The position numbers and the translations under genes were made by a program. From positions 1 through 5,441 of the forward strand of contig JALTMC010000341.1 of the NCBI GenBank assembly GCA_027005175.1: a stretch of 5,441 nucleotides of DNA, in the 5' to 3' direction. The notes under the pieces are model-generated. The model was not told the origin of the DNA. It saw nothing but the letters and a program-made list of their open reading frames with translations, and searched no databases. Positions 1-4,505 of the stretch are shown here, one piece after another. The stretch comes from Myxococcales bacterium. GTDB taxonomy: Bacteria; Myxococcota_C; UBA6777. Each line of letters begins with the position of its first letter. Within the stretch, counting starts at the first letter, position 1.

Positions 1-134
1 GGGGGAGAACGTCAATTTTTGAGTGTGACGTGTTCGTAGAGGTTTCGCTTTCTTATGACCAACATTCCAACGTTTTGCTTTACTTCCTTGCTCCATCCCA
101 CTACAAATCAAGACTGTGAAAATTGACATCACTG

Positions 135-163
135 TTGACATCCTCTCTTTCTTATCGTATGTT
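135..163 (+). promoter_or_regulatory. Predicted sigma-70-type promoter of arsR
   Basis: A perfect -35 box TTGACA (135-140) and a good -10 box TATGTT (158-163) are separated by exactly 17 bases. A second TTGACATC stands 12 bases further upstream (123-130) but has no -10 at a suitable distance. The -10 lies inside the first copy of the dyad operator (153-170), so a bound repressor would block RNA polymerase, as expected for an autoregulated ArsR gene. Predicted transcription starts near 170, leaving a leader of about 60 bases that contains the second operator copy. Confidence 0.72.
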
Positions 164-195
164 GGCGATAGAGGTCTTATCGTATATTGACGATG
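153..195. promoter_or_regulatory. Tandem ArsR-type operator sites
   Basis: Two dyads of the form TATCGT-N7-CGAT occur at 153-170 (TATCGTATGTTGGCGATA) and 178-195 (TATCGTATATTGACGATG). They are direct repeats with a 25-base period, and the similarity extends a few bases to either side. The first overlaps the -10 box and the second lies in the leader. A third copy precedes acr3 at 625-644. Recurrence at both arsenic genes, and only there, makes these the likely binding sites of the ArsR encoded at 232-567. ArsR-family dimers bind imperfect dyads of this size. The assignment to this regulator rather than the second one is inference from position. Confidence 0.68.
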
Positions 196-231
196 AATGC
201 TCTACCGTCGCTTGTTGTAAGGGAGAGTGGA

Positions 232-567
232 ATGAATCAGTCACAAAAAGAATGTTGTCCACCTGCGGGGGAAGCACCTGAAATCCCAGCCGATGAAGAC
301 GAAGTCAATGAAGTGCTGGCTCGTCTCGCCAAAGCGCTTGGTCACCCTGCCCGTGTCGCGATTCTCCGTCTGCTCTTGCGTCGCGAAGCCTGTATCTGTG
401 GAGAGATCGTAAAAGAGTTACCGCTTGCTCAGTCCACGGTGTCTCAGCATCTTAAATTGCTCAAAGAGGCAGGCTTCATTCGAGGGGAGGTGGATGGGCC
501 AAGAGTTTGCTACTGCGTCGAACCTGGCGTAGTGACTCTCTTCAAATCCCTAACCCAAAGCCTGTAG
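232..567 (+). CDS. arsR: ArsR-family arsenic-responsive repressor
   Basis: This 111-residue winged-helix repressor should bind operator DNA when free of metalloid and release it on binding As(III) or Sb(III). The helix-turn-helix lies at about residues 52-83, with recognition helix core [15 protein letters not shown]. Cysteines are visible as CC at 8-9, as C54-x-C56 in ACICGEIV at the position of the classical ELCVCDL metal site, and as C93-x-C95 in the beta-wing (RVCYC). Which of these bind arsenic cannot be settled from sequence. The ATG at 232 is chosen because AAGGGAG (219-225) sits six bases before it and gives the usual family length. Upstream in-frame starts at 187 (TTG) and 193 (ATG) lie in the operator and lack a ribosome site. 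The gene has its own promoter and terminator. A role other than arsenic sensing is unlikely next to acr3. Confidence 0.9.
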   Translation: MNQSQKECCPPAGEAPEIPADEDEVNEVLARLAKALGHPARVAILRLLLRREACICGEIVKELPLAQSTVSQHLKLLKEAGFIRGEVDGPRVCYCVEPGVVTLFKSLTQSL

Positions 568-578
568 TGAGTTTCATT

Positions 579-617
579 GAGAGCCTTTCATTCACAACAT
601 GAAAGTCCTCTTTTTTT
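579..617 (+). terminator. Rho-independent terminator after arsR
   Basis: Starting 11 bases after the arsR stop, CTTTCAT (585-591) pairs with ATGAAAG (599-605) across a seven-base loop. The stem is extended by GAG (579-581) pairing with CTC (608-610) through a small internal bulge. Seven T residues follow at 611-617. This is a standard intrinsic terminator and separates arsR from acr3. Confidence 0.82.
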
Positions 618-624
618 AGTTTCG

Positions 625-661
625 TTATCGTTGTTCGACGATAAACGATAGTTGTGATGAT
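625..661 (+). promoter_or_regulatory. acr3 operator with tentative promoter
   Basis: TTATCGTTGTTCGACGATAA (625-644) has perfect seven-base arms and is the best copy of the dyad found twice before arsR. It begins eight bases after the T-run of the arsR terminator, so acr3 needs its own start of transcription. A weak but workable promoter is TTCGAC (634-639), 16 bases, then GATGAT (656-661) preceded by an extended -10 TG. Its -35 lies inside the dyad, so repressor binding would occlude it. The operator is well supported. The exact promoter boxes are not. Confidence 0.6.
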
Positions 662-692
662 TGATAGTTGGAAGACAGAGGAGTAGAGGTTG

Positions 693-728
693 CCTTGTTG
701 AGACAAGGTGCTTCGTTGAAGAGAGGTG
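693..728 (+). promoter_or_regulatory. acr3 leader hairpins and ribosome-binding site
   Basis: CCTTGT (693-698) and ACAAGG (703-708) form a six-base stem with a TGAG tetraloop. A second small hairpin CTTC-GTT-GAAG (711-721) abuts the ribosome site GAGAGGTG (721-728), which lies five bases before the ATG at 734. The ribosome site decides the start of acr3. A regulatory role for the hairpins is possible but not shown. Confidence 0.4.
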
Positions 729-733
729 TGACG

Positions 734-1765
734 ATGGGAATTTTTGAGCGTTTTTTGTCGATTTGGGTAGCTTTAGCGATTGCAATTGGTGTTGGTTTGG
801 GGTTGATCGTTCCGGGTTTTTTTGGATGGATTGCTCGATTGGAGTGGGCGCGAGTCAACTTGGTAGTAGCGGTACTGATTTGGTTAATGATTTATCCGAT
901 GATGCTCAAGGTTGATCCTGGGTGTTTGAAGGATGTGGGAAAAAAGCCAAAAGGGTTGATGTTGACGTTGGTGGTTAACTGGTTGATTAAGCCATTTACG
1001 ATGGCTGCTTTGGGTATTTTATTTTTCAAGTATATTTTTGCGGGGTTTGTGTCTGTTAAGGATGGACAGCAGTATATTGCAGGGATGATCTTATTGGGGG
1101 TTGCACCTTGTACTGCGATGGTTTTTGTGTGGAGTCATTTAACGGATGGAGATGCCAACTACACACTGGTTCAGGTCTCTGTGAATGACATTATTCTGGT
1201 GTTTGCCTTTGCTCCGATTGCAGGTTTTTTGCTTGGAGTTACGGGGCTGCAAGTGCCCTGGGAAACACTCTTGGCTTCTGTTGTGATCTTTGTGGTCGTC
1301 CCACTGGCGGCTGGAATTTTTACGCACAAACGTCTCGTTCAGTCGGGAGGTGAGGATGCGATTGAGAAGCTTGCTACAACGTTCAAGCCTCTCTCTATTC
1401 TGGGTCTCCTTCTGACAGTTGTGATTCTTTTTGGGTTTCAAGCCCAAACGATTGTTCAGCAACCGATACGGGTTCTTTTGATAGCGGTGCCACTGCTTAT
1501 TCAGAGTTATGGCATTTTTGCGATTGCCTACGGTTTGGCGCGAGTGCTTAAGCTTCCATTTAATGTGGCTGCTCCGGCAGCGATGATCGGCACATCCAAC
1601 TTTTTTGAGCTTGCGGTTGCTGTCGCAATTAGCCTCTTTGGGTTGTCTTCCGGTGCGGCGTTGGCCACAGTGGTAGGAGTGCTTATTGAAGTGCCTGTCA
1701 TGCTATCTCTTGTCTCATTTGCCAATCGTACCCAAAGCTGGTTCCCCGCACCTTCTTCACAGTAA
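734..1765 (+). CDS. acr3: Acr3-family arsenite efflux permease
   Basis: This 343-residue inner-membrane protein exports arsenite, and sometimes antimonite, using the proton gradient. It belongs to the Acr3 family of the bile/arsenite/riboflavin transporter superfamily, not to the unrelated ArsB family. About ten hydrophobic segments fill the protein. The family signature [13 protein letters not shown] carries the essential cysteine, C126 here, and [15 protein letters not shown] follows it. Near the C-terminus are [11 protein letters not shown] and [10 protein letters not shown], the latter with the conserved glutamate E319. Length is close to normal and no frame break is seen. The ATG at 734 follows GAGAGGTG and puts the first membrane helix directly after MGIFERFLS. 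The TTG at 668 would add an unrelated basic leader. Upstream operator 625-644 suggests ArsR control. Leucine codon use changes sharply near 1140 (see findings). Confidence 0.95.
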   Translation: MGIFERFLSIWVALAIAIGVGLGLIVPGFFGWIARLEWARVNLVVAVLIWLMIYPMMLKVDPGCLKDVGKKPKGLMLTLVVNWLIKPFTMAALGILFFKYIFAGFVSVKDGQQYIAGMILLGVAPCTAMVFVWSHLTDGDANYTLVQVSVNDIILVFAFAPIAGFLLGVTGLQVPWETLLASVVIFVVVPLAAGIFTHKRLVQSGGEDAIEKLATTFKPLSILGLLLTVVILFGFQAQTIVQQPIRVLLIAVPLLIQSYGIFAIAYGLARVLKLPFNVAAPAAMIGTSNFFELAVAVAISLFGLSSGAALATVVGVLIEVPVMLSLVSFANRTQSWFPAPSSQ

Positions 1766-1825
1766 CCAAACTCTCCTCACACCTACCATCCAACCACCTT
1801 TTCTCCAATGACTTGCTCGATACCC
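1766..1825 (+). terminator. C-rich, G-poor tract, possible Rho loading site
   Basis: The 60 bases directly after the acr3 stop contain 27 C and 3 G by count, many as YC dinucleotides, and form no clear hairpin or T-run. Such C>G bubbles after a coding region are typical of Rho utilisation sites. This would end acr3 transcription before the promoter of the second repressor gene. Inference from composition only. Confidence 0.38.
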
Positions 1826-1854
1826 TTGACAATCATTCTTTCATGATTTAGTAG
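1826..1854 (+). promoter_or_regulatory. Predicted promoter and operator of the second ArsR-type gene
   Basis: TTGACA (1826-1831) is followed after 17 bases by a weak -10, TAGTAG (1849-1854). The spacer is nearly filled by a perfect dyad, AATCAT-TCTTTC-ATGATT (1831-1848), which differs from the arsenic operators. The placement between -35 and -10 is classical for an ArsR/SmtB autorepression site. Two further TAGT repeats and an AT-rich ACTTAAGT palindrome lie downstream, in the leader. Confidence 0.55.
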
Positions 1855-1899
1855 TTTAGTTAGTGCTTAATTACTTAAGTCTTTGAGGAGGTGAGTGTG

Positions 1900-2307
1900 A
1901 TGCAGCGTAAAGTTGTGACAGAGTATGGTGAGTGTCGTGCGTCGATTAAGACCGAAGAGGAGATAGCAACGATTCGGATGGAGTTGGTAGGAGCGGCATG
2001 GCTTTCTCCGACGTTACGCTGGGTTGAGGCGATTAAAGACCCCACGCGATTTCAGATCGTCTATCTTTTGTATCGTTATCATCAGCTTTGTGTGTGCGAC
2101 CTTGCTAATATTCTTAATATCAGTAGTTCAGCGGTATCTCAGCATTTTCGGAAGTTAAAAGATATGGAGATCGTGAGCACCACCAGGGTTAAGCAAACCA
2201 TCTTTTATCGTCTTGAGAACGAAGTCTTTGTTTCATTTTTTACGGGTCTTCTTCCTGAAGGCTCTTCTGAGAAAGAGGTGTTGGAGGAGATGTCCGCTCA
2301 TGTCTGA
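1900..2307 (+). CDS. ArsR/SmtB-family metal-responsive repressor, CadC-like
   Basis: A 135-residue winged-helix repressor. After an N-terminal extension with C12 (GECRAS), residues 36-60 include the dimer helix with DPTRFQIVYLL. The metal helix QLCVCDLANIL carries C64 and C66, and SSSAVSQHFRKLKDM is the recognition helix. An N-terminal cysteine combined with the LCVC pair is the arrangement of the thiolate alpha-3N site in CadC (Cd/Pb/Zn sensor). The alpha-5 zinc-site histidines of SmtB are not evident. Hg, Cd or Pb are therefore the plausible inducers. The ATG at 1900 has GAGGAGGTG (1885-1893) six bases upstream. The GTG at 1891 overlaps that ribosome site and is rejected. The gene precedes the MerT-HMA fusion and metallochaperone on the same strand and probably controls them and itself. 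It differs from the upstream ArsR in length, cysteines and operator. Confidence 0.88.
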   Translation: MQRKVVTEYGECRASIKTEEEIATIRMELVGAAWLSPTLRWVEAIKDPTRFQIVYLLYRYHQLCVCDLANILNISSSAVSQHFRKLKDMEIVSTTRVKQTIFYRLENEVFVSFFTGLLPEGSSEKEVLEEMSAHV

Positions 2308-2324
2308 GCGAGCATCATGATTCA

Positions 2325-2400
2325 CTTGGACCCCAAGGGTGTTCTCTTGGGAAGGTCAAATCCTGTTGTATTCATTTGATTCTTGTTCACGGTAGGAACA
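2325..2400 (+). other. Inverted repeats in the gap before merTP
   Basis: Directly after the repressor gene, two mutually exclusive hairpins share a strand: CTTGG-ACC-CCAAG (2325-2337) and CCCAAG-N8-CTTGGG (2332-2351). No T-run follows, so this is not a standard terminator. A separate dyad TGTTC-N7-GAACA lies at 2384-2400. It could be a repressor site because it sits just upstream of a tentative promoter. No coding capacity is seen here. Confidence 0.35.
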
Positions 2401-2405
2401 TTGGC

Positions 2406-2434
2406 TTGAAGGATCCAAAAAGTAACAATAGAAC
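2406..2434 (+). promoter_or_regulatory. Tentative promoter of merTP
   Basis: TTGAAG (2406-2411) and TAGAAC (2429-2434) are separated by 17 bases, each matching four of six consensus positions. Predicted transcription would begin around 2440, exactly where a long inverted repeat starts. The gap of 195 bases after the repressor gene favours a separate promoter, but read-through from 1826 is also possible. Confidence 0.33.
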
Positions 2435-2439
2435 AACTA

Positions 2440-2473
2440 TCTACTTCGATACAGTCTCTCTTATCGAAGTAGA
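2440..2473. repeat. Perfect 12-bp inverted repeat before merTP
   Basis: TCTACTTCGATA (2440-2451) and TATCGAAGTAGA (2462-2473) are exact reverse complements separated by ten bases. It ends 14 bases before the merTP ribosome site. As DNA it is a plausible repressor operator at the transcription start. As RNA it is a stable leader stem-loop without a T-run. It contains CGATA and TATCG, the half-sites of the arsenic operators, but in the opposite, outward arrangement. Confidence 0.6.
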
Positions 2474-2502
2474 GAAGTTATCAAAACAAAGGAGAAAAGA
2501 GC

Positions 2503-3393
2503 ATGGCGAATGAACAAAAAATGAGTGTACGAACAGCAGTGGCTGCTGTTTTTACAGGGCTTCTCGCTTCGGCTTGCTGCATTGGTCCGTTGGCTCTCGC
2601 TATTTTGGGAATTGGCGGAGCGGGTCTTCTTGTTAAATTTGAGCCGTATCGCCCCTACTTTATGACCTTTACATTCCTGTTGCTGGGAGCAGGGTTCTAC
2701 TTTGCCTACTTCCGTAAACCTGCGGTAGCTGAAGGTGGGGTTGATGCGTGTGGTTGTGAGAAACCAAAACAAAATAAGTGGGGTAAGGTGATGTTGTGGG
2801 TCGCAACAGTTATTGCTGTTGTGTCCATGATTAGCCCTTATTTGTTAGCAGCTTTCTCTGATAGTTCTTTTTCCAAGGCAAATGCAGGTCTACAAGGAGC
2901 AACACAAGTTGCCTCTCAACAAATCGCTCTTGATATAAAGGGCATGACTTGCGGTGGTTGTGTTGGACATGTCACACGTGCACTCAAAGGTCTCTCTGGG
3001 ATTTCTTCCGCAAAAGTGTCCTTTAAACCTCAGCGTGCGGTGGTTCGTTTTAATCCAAAAAAAGTGACAACTTCTCAGATGATTGCAGCGATTAAAAAGG
3101 TTGGATACAAAGCCAGTCTTTCCAAGACCAAATTGACGAAAGTAGCTGCTGCGAATACCAATACGATCACATTGAGTCTTTCGGGTATGACCTGTGGTGG
3201 ATGTGCTTTTAATGTGAAGAATGCTCTCAAAAAAGTCAATGGAATTCTTTCAGCAAAAGTTACCTATAAACCACAACGAGCGGTCATTCAGTACAACACA
3301 CAAAAAGCAAATATCCAACAGATGATTCAGGCCATCAAGAAAGCTGGCTACAAAGCGAAGCTCGACCGAGAAAAACCGAAAAAACGCGTGTGA
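2503..3393 (+). CDS. merTP: MerT-type mercuric ion transporter fused to two HMA domains
   Basis: A 296-residue protein. The first 120 residues are MerT-like: helix 1 at about 12-44 contains the cysteine pair C25-C26 in SACCIGPL, helix 2 lies at about 52-70 after EPYRP, the loop between helices 2 and 3 has C83-x-C85, and helix 3 is at about 95-118. Two heavy-metal-associated domains follow, at 141-206 and 222-287. Each has GMTCGGC (C150/C153 and C231/C234), and 39 of 66 positions are identical. In known MerT the C-terminus faces the periplasm, so the HMA domains would take the place of the separate binding protein MerP and feed metal to the helix 1 cysteines. Usual fusions carry one such domain. 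The start at 2503 has AAAGGAG eight bases upstream. Substrate is probably Hg(II). Other soft metals cannot be excluded, because no mercuric reductase is in the window and GMTCGGC also resembles copper/cadmium ATPase domains. Confidence 0.87.
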   Translation: MANEQKMSVRTAVAAVFTGLLASACCIGPLALAILGIGGAGLLVKFEPYRPYFMTFTFLLLGAGFYFAYFRKPAVAEGGVDACGCEKPKQNKWGKVMLWVATVIAVVSMISPYLLAAFSDSSFSKANAGLQGATQVASQQIALDIKGMTCGGCVGHVTRALKGLSGISSAKVSFKPQRAVVRFNPKKVTTSQMIAAIKKVGYKASLSKTKLTKVAAANTNTITLSLSGMTCGGCAFNVKNALKKVNGILSAKVTYKPQRAVIQYNTQKANIQQMIQAIKKAGYKAKLDREKPKKRV

Positions 3394-3447
3394 TTAACTT
3401 TTTCCCTTCATACCCTATTTGGTTAATTTAAAATAGAGGAGGTCATC

Positions 3448-3999
3448 ATGGCCCACGATTGTTGCTCTTCAGAAGAGTGCGAAACTGAGAGTATCAAGCA
3501 GGTGAGCAATACTGTTGTTTGTCCTTCTTGTGAACAAAAAGGAAAAAAGGTTAAAATCCAGACACTGCAAGCTATGCTGGCTGTGACATTGGAGGCTATC
3601 GATCACTCTACAACCTACCGATTTTGTCGTTCTGCCGATTGTCCTGTGGTTTATTTTGGTGAGGGAGGCGACTCTTTTGTTGAAGAAGATCTACGGGAAC
3701 AAGTTTATCAAAAACATCCAGAGAGTGAAGATATCTTTGTTTGTTATTGTTACCGACATTCTCCCGGAACAATCCGAAGCGAGATCCTTGAGCGAGGTGA
3801 AACGGATGTTGTTGCCCGTGTCACAGCAGGGACAAAAGCTGGAACTTGTGCTTGTGATATTCGCAACCCACAAGGGAGTTGCTGTTTAGGGAATGTGCGG
3901 GCTGCCGTAAAACAGGTTGAAGAAAGTCTGGGAACTGAAAAACAAGCCAAGAAAATACAAGAGGCTCCTGCACAGGGAGGATGTTGTCAATCCAAATAG
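3448..3999 (+). CDS. CopZ-like Fe-S/zinc cysteine-rich metallochaperone
   Basis: A soluble, probably cytosolic 183-residue protein with 15 cysteines. It resembles the N-terminal half of Archaeoglobus-type CopZ, which holds one zinc and one [2Fe-2S] cluster. Visible groups are C5-C6 and C11 near the start, CPSC (C25, C28), C60 and C65, VCYCYRHS (C99, C101), TCACD (C134, C136), GSCCLG (C145, C146) and a terminal GGCC (C179, C180). By analogy the CPSC plus C60/C65 group would bind zinc, and the later CxC, CxC and CC group the cluster. No HMA domain is attached. It may instead work with the HMA domains encoded just upstream, receiving metal imported by the MerT part. AGGAGGT (3437-3443) lies four bases before the ATG. 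The 54-base gap after merTP suggests one operon. The 3' end is partly duplicated downstream at 4046-4078. Confidence 0.8.
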   Translation: MAHDCCSSEECETESIKQVSNTVVCPSCEQKGKKVKIQTLQAMLAVTLEAIDHSTTYRFCRSADCPVVYFGEGGDSFVEEDLREQVYQKHPESEDIFVCYCYRHSPGTIRSEILERGETDVVARVTAGTKAGTCACDIRNPQGSCCLGNVRAAVKQVEESLGTEKQAKKIQEAPAQGGCCQSK

Positions 4000-4034
4000 G
4001 AGCTTCATCCCGCCCTTGCGCGGGCTGTAAGCTC
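4000..4034 (+). terminator. Strong hairpin directly after the metallochaperone stop
   Basis: GAGCTT (4000-4005) pairs with AAGCTC (4029-4034), enclosing CCCGC (4009-4013) paired with GCGGG (4020-4024) over a six-base loop. It begins on the base after the TAG stop. No T-run follows, so it may be a Rho-assisted terminator or a 3' end that protects the mRNA from exonucleases. Confidence 0.5.
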
Positions 4035-4072
4035 ACCAGCCTACGCAGGGAGGATGTTGTCCATCCAAATAG
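4031..4072 (+). pseudogene. Remnant 3' end of a second metallochaperone-like gene
   Basis: Read in the frame set by the repeat, this stretch gives AHQPTQGGCCPSK and a TAG stop, against QEAPAQGGCCQSK and TAG for the intact gene. Reading-frame meaning and stop are kept, although similarity falls away upstream and a TAA lies at 4028. This looks like the tail of a deleted paralogue. A simple segmental duplication of the tail is the alternative. Confidence 0.4.
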
Positions 4073-4183
4073 GAGTTTGGGTCAACGACCCCCACCCAAG
4101 CCGGGCTTCGTCCTGTAGATCCTGGAGGAGGTTTCCACGTCCACAACATAAGAGGTTTTTTTCTGATGAAAGGACCCACTTGC

Positions 4184-4213
4184 TTGACAGTTACTTTTAC
4201 CGGTAAGAAAGAT
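4184..4213 (+). promoter_or_regulatory. TTGACA box with TTACCGGTAA palindrome
   Basis: TTGACA (4184-4189) is followed by the perfect ten-base palindrome TTACCGGTAA (4197-4206) and then AAAGAT (4208-4213) at 18-base spacing. The -10 is poor, but a dyad within the spacer is a common design for metal-responsive promoters. Nothing obvious is encoded immediately downstream. A start here would give a leader of about 290 bases for the lipoprotein gene, or a small RNA. Confidence 0.35.
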
Positions 4214-4339
4214 GACCTCGAATACGAATGTTGAGGTTCTTGGTTATTGGGCCTCCCGTCCTAAATCTTGCGAAAAATACATCACAAAGGTACAGAAAGA
4301 ATACGAAGGCAACATTTGGCTCGTATCAGAGAAATAGCC

Positions 4340-4371
4340 TTCTCGTAAAAGAGAATTCTCGCAAAAGAGAA
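4340..4371. repeat. Two head-to-tail 16-bp self-complementary repeats
   Basis: TTCTCGTAAAAGAGAA (4340-4355) is followed without a gap by TTCTCGCAAAAGAGAA (4356-4371), differing at one base. Each unit is itself an inverted repeat with TTCTC and GAGAA arms and a six-base loop. The junction makes the palindrome GAGAATTCTC. Twin small hairpins or paired protein-binding sites are possible. Confidence 0.85.
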
Positions 4372-4505
4372 TGTATAAATCTATTGATAGACTTGTGTAT
4401 GTTGTTGAATTTGAATAGTTGTTTGTGTTCTTTGGTACGATGGCGTAACCCTTGCTGAGAGGGTGTGTAGACATGACGCACACTAACTTTGAAAGGGATA
4501 AAATC

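Larger units (their letters stand above)
3973..4078 (+). repeat. Direct repeat of the metallochaperone 3' end
   Basis: Positions 3973-4005 and 4046-4078 match at 31 of 33 bases, offset by 73. The differences are A3989/C4062 and C4003/T4076. The first copy is the final eight codons plus stop of the metallochaperone gene and a few bases beyond. The offset is not a multiple of three. Confidence 0.9.
4079..4505. other. Non-coding stretch between metallochaperone and lipoprotein genes
   Basis: No credible gene is seen. The forward frame opening at TTG 4228 lacks a ribosome site, has no family resemblance and crosses a 16-base tandem repeat that would break any protein repeat. Small self-complementary pieces occur: GGGTC-AAC-GACCC and AAGCC-G-GGCTT around 4079-4110, ACCTC-N13-GAGGT near 4215-4237, ATACGA (4301-4306) with TCGTAT (4321-4326), and ACCCT-N7-AGGGT around 4448-4464. 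A weak promoter for the lipoprotein gene could be TTGAAT (4411-4416), 19 bases, TACGAT (4436-4441). The density of structure leaves room for a small RNA, which sequence alone cannot show. Confidence 0.4.

Noticed and set aside
1-142. Minus-strand frame open from ATG codons near 142, 129 or 96 to the left edge of the window
   Set aside because: Under 50 codons, very basic and unrecognised, with only a weak ribosome site. Such a run is not unlikely by chance. A divergent gene cannot be excluded without sequence to the left.
187-231. Longer arsR starting at TTG 187 or ATG 193
   Set aside because: These starts lie inside the second operator and lack a ribosome site, while ATG 232 has AAGGGAG at ideal spacing and gives normal family length.
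668-733. N-terminal extension of acr3 from TTG 668
   Set aside because: The added residues are unlike the family, and the region forms leader hairpins and holds the ribosome site for ATG 734.
3394-3447. ATTAAC/GTTAAT inverted repeat between merTP and the metallochaperone gene
   Set aside because: Short, AT-only-type stem with a long loop and no T-run. The genes are close enough to be co-transcribed.
4120-4162. Run of seven T at 4156-4162 as an intrinsic terminator
   Set aside because: No stable hairpin immediately precedes the T-run. The purine-rich stretch before it finds no good complement nearby.
4228-4458. Forward open frame of 76 codons starting at TTG 4228
   Set aside because: No ribosome site, no recognisable family or domain, and it runs through a 16-base tandem repeat out of step with codons.
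4441-4475. CTGAGA motif in a hairpin, resembling the start of a thiamine pyrophosphate riboswitch
   Set aside because: Only the short CTGAGA and an ACCCT/AGGGT stem are present. The second conserved half of the thi box is missing and the downstream gene is a lipoprotein with no link to thiamine.
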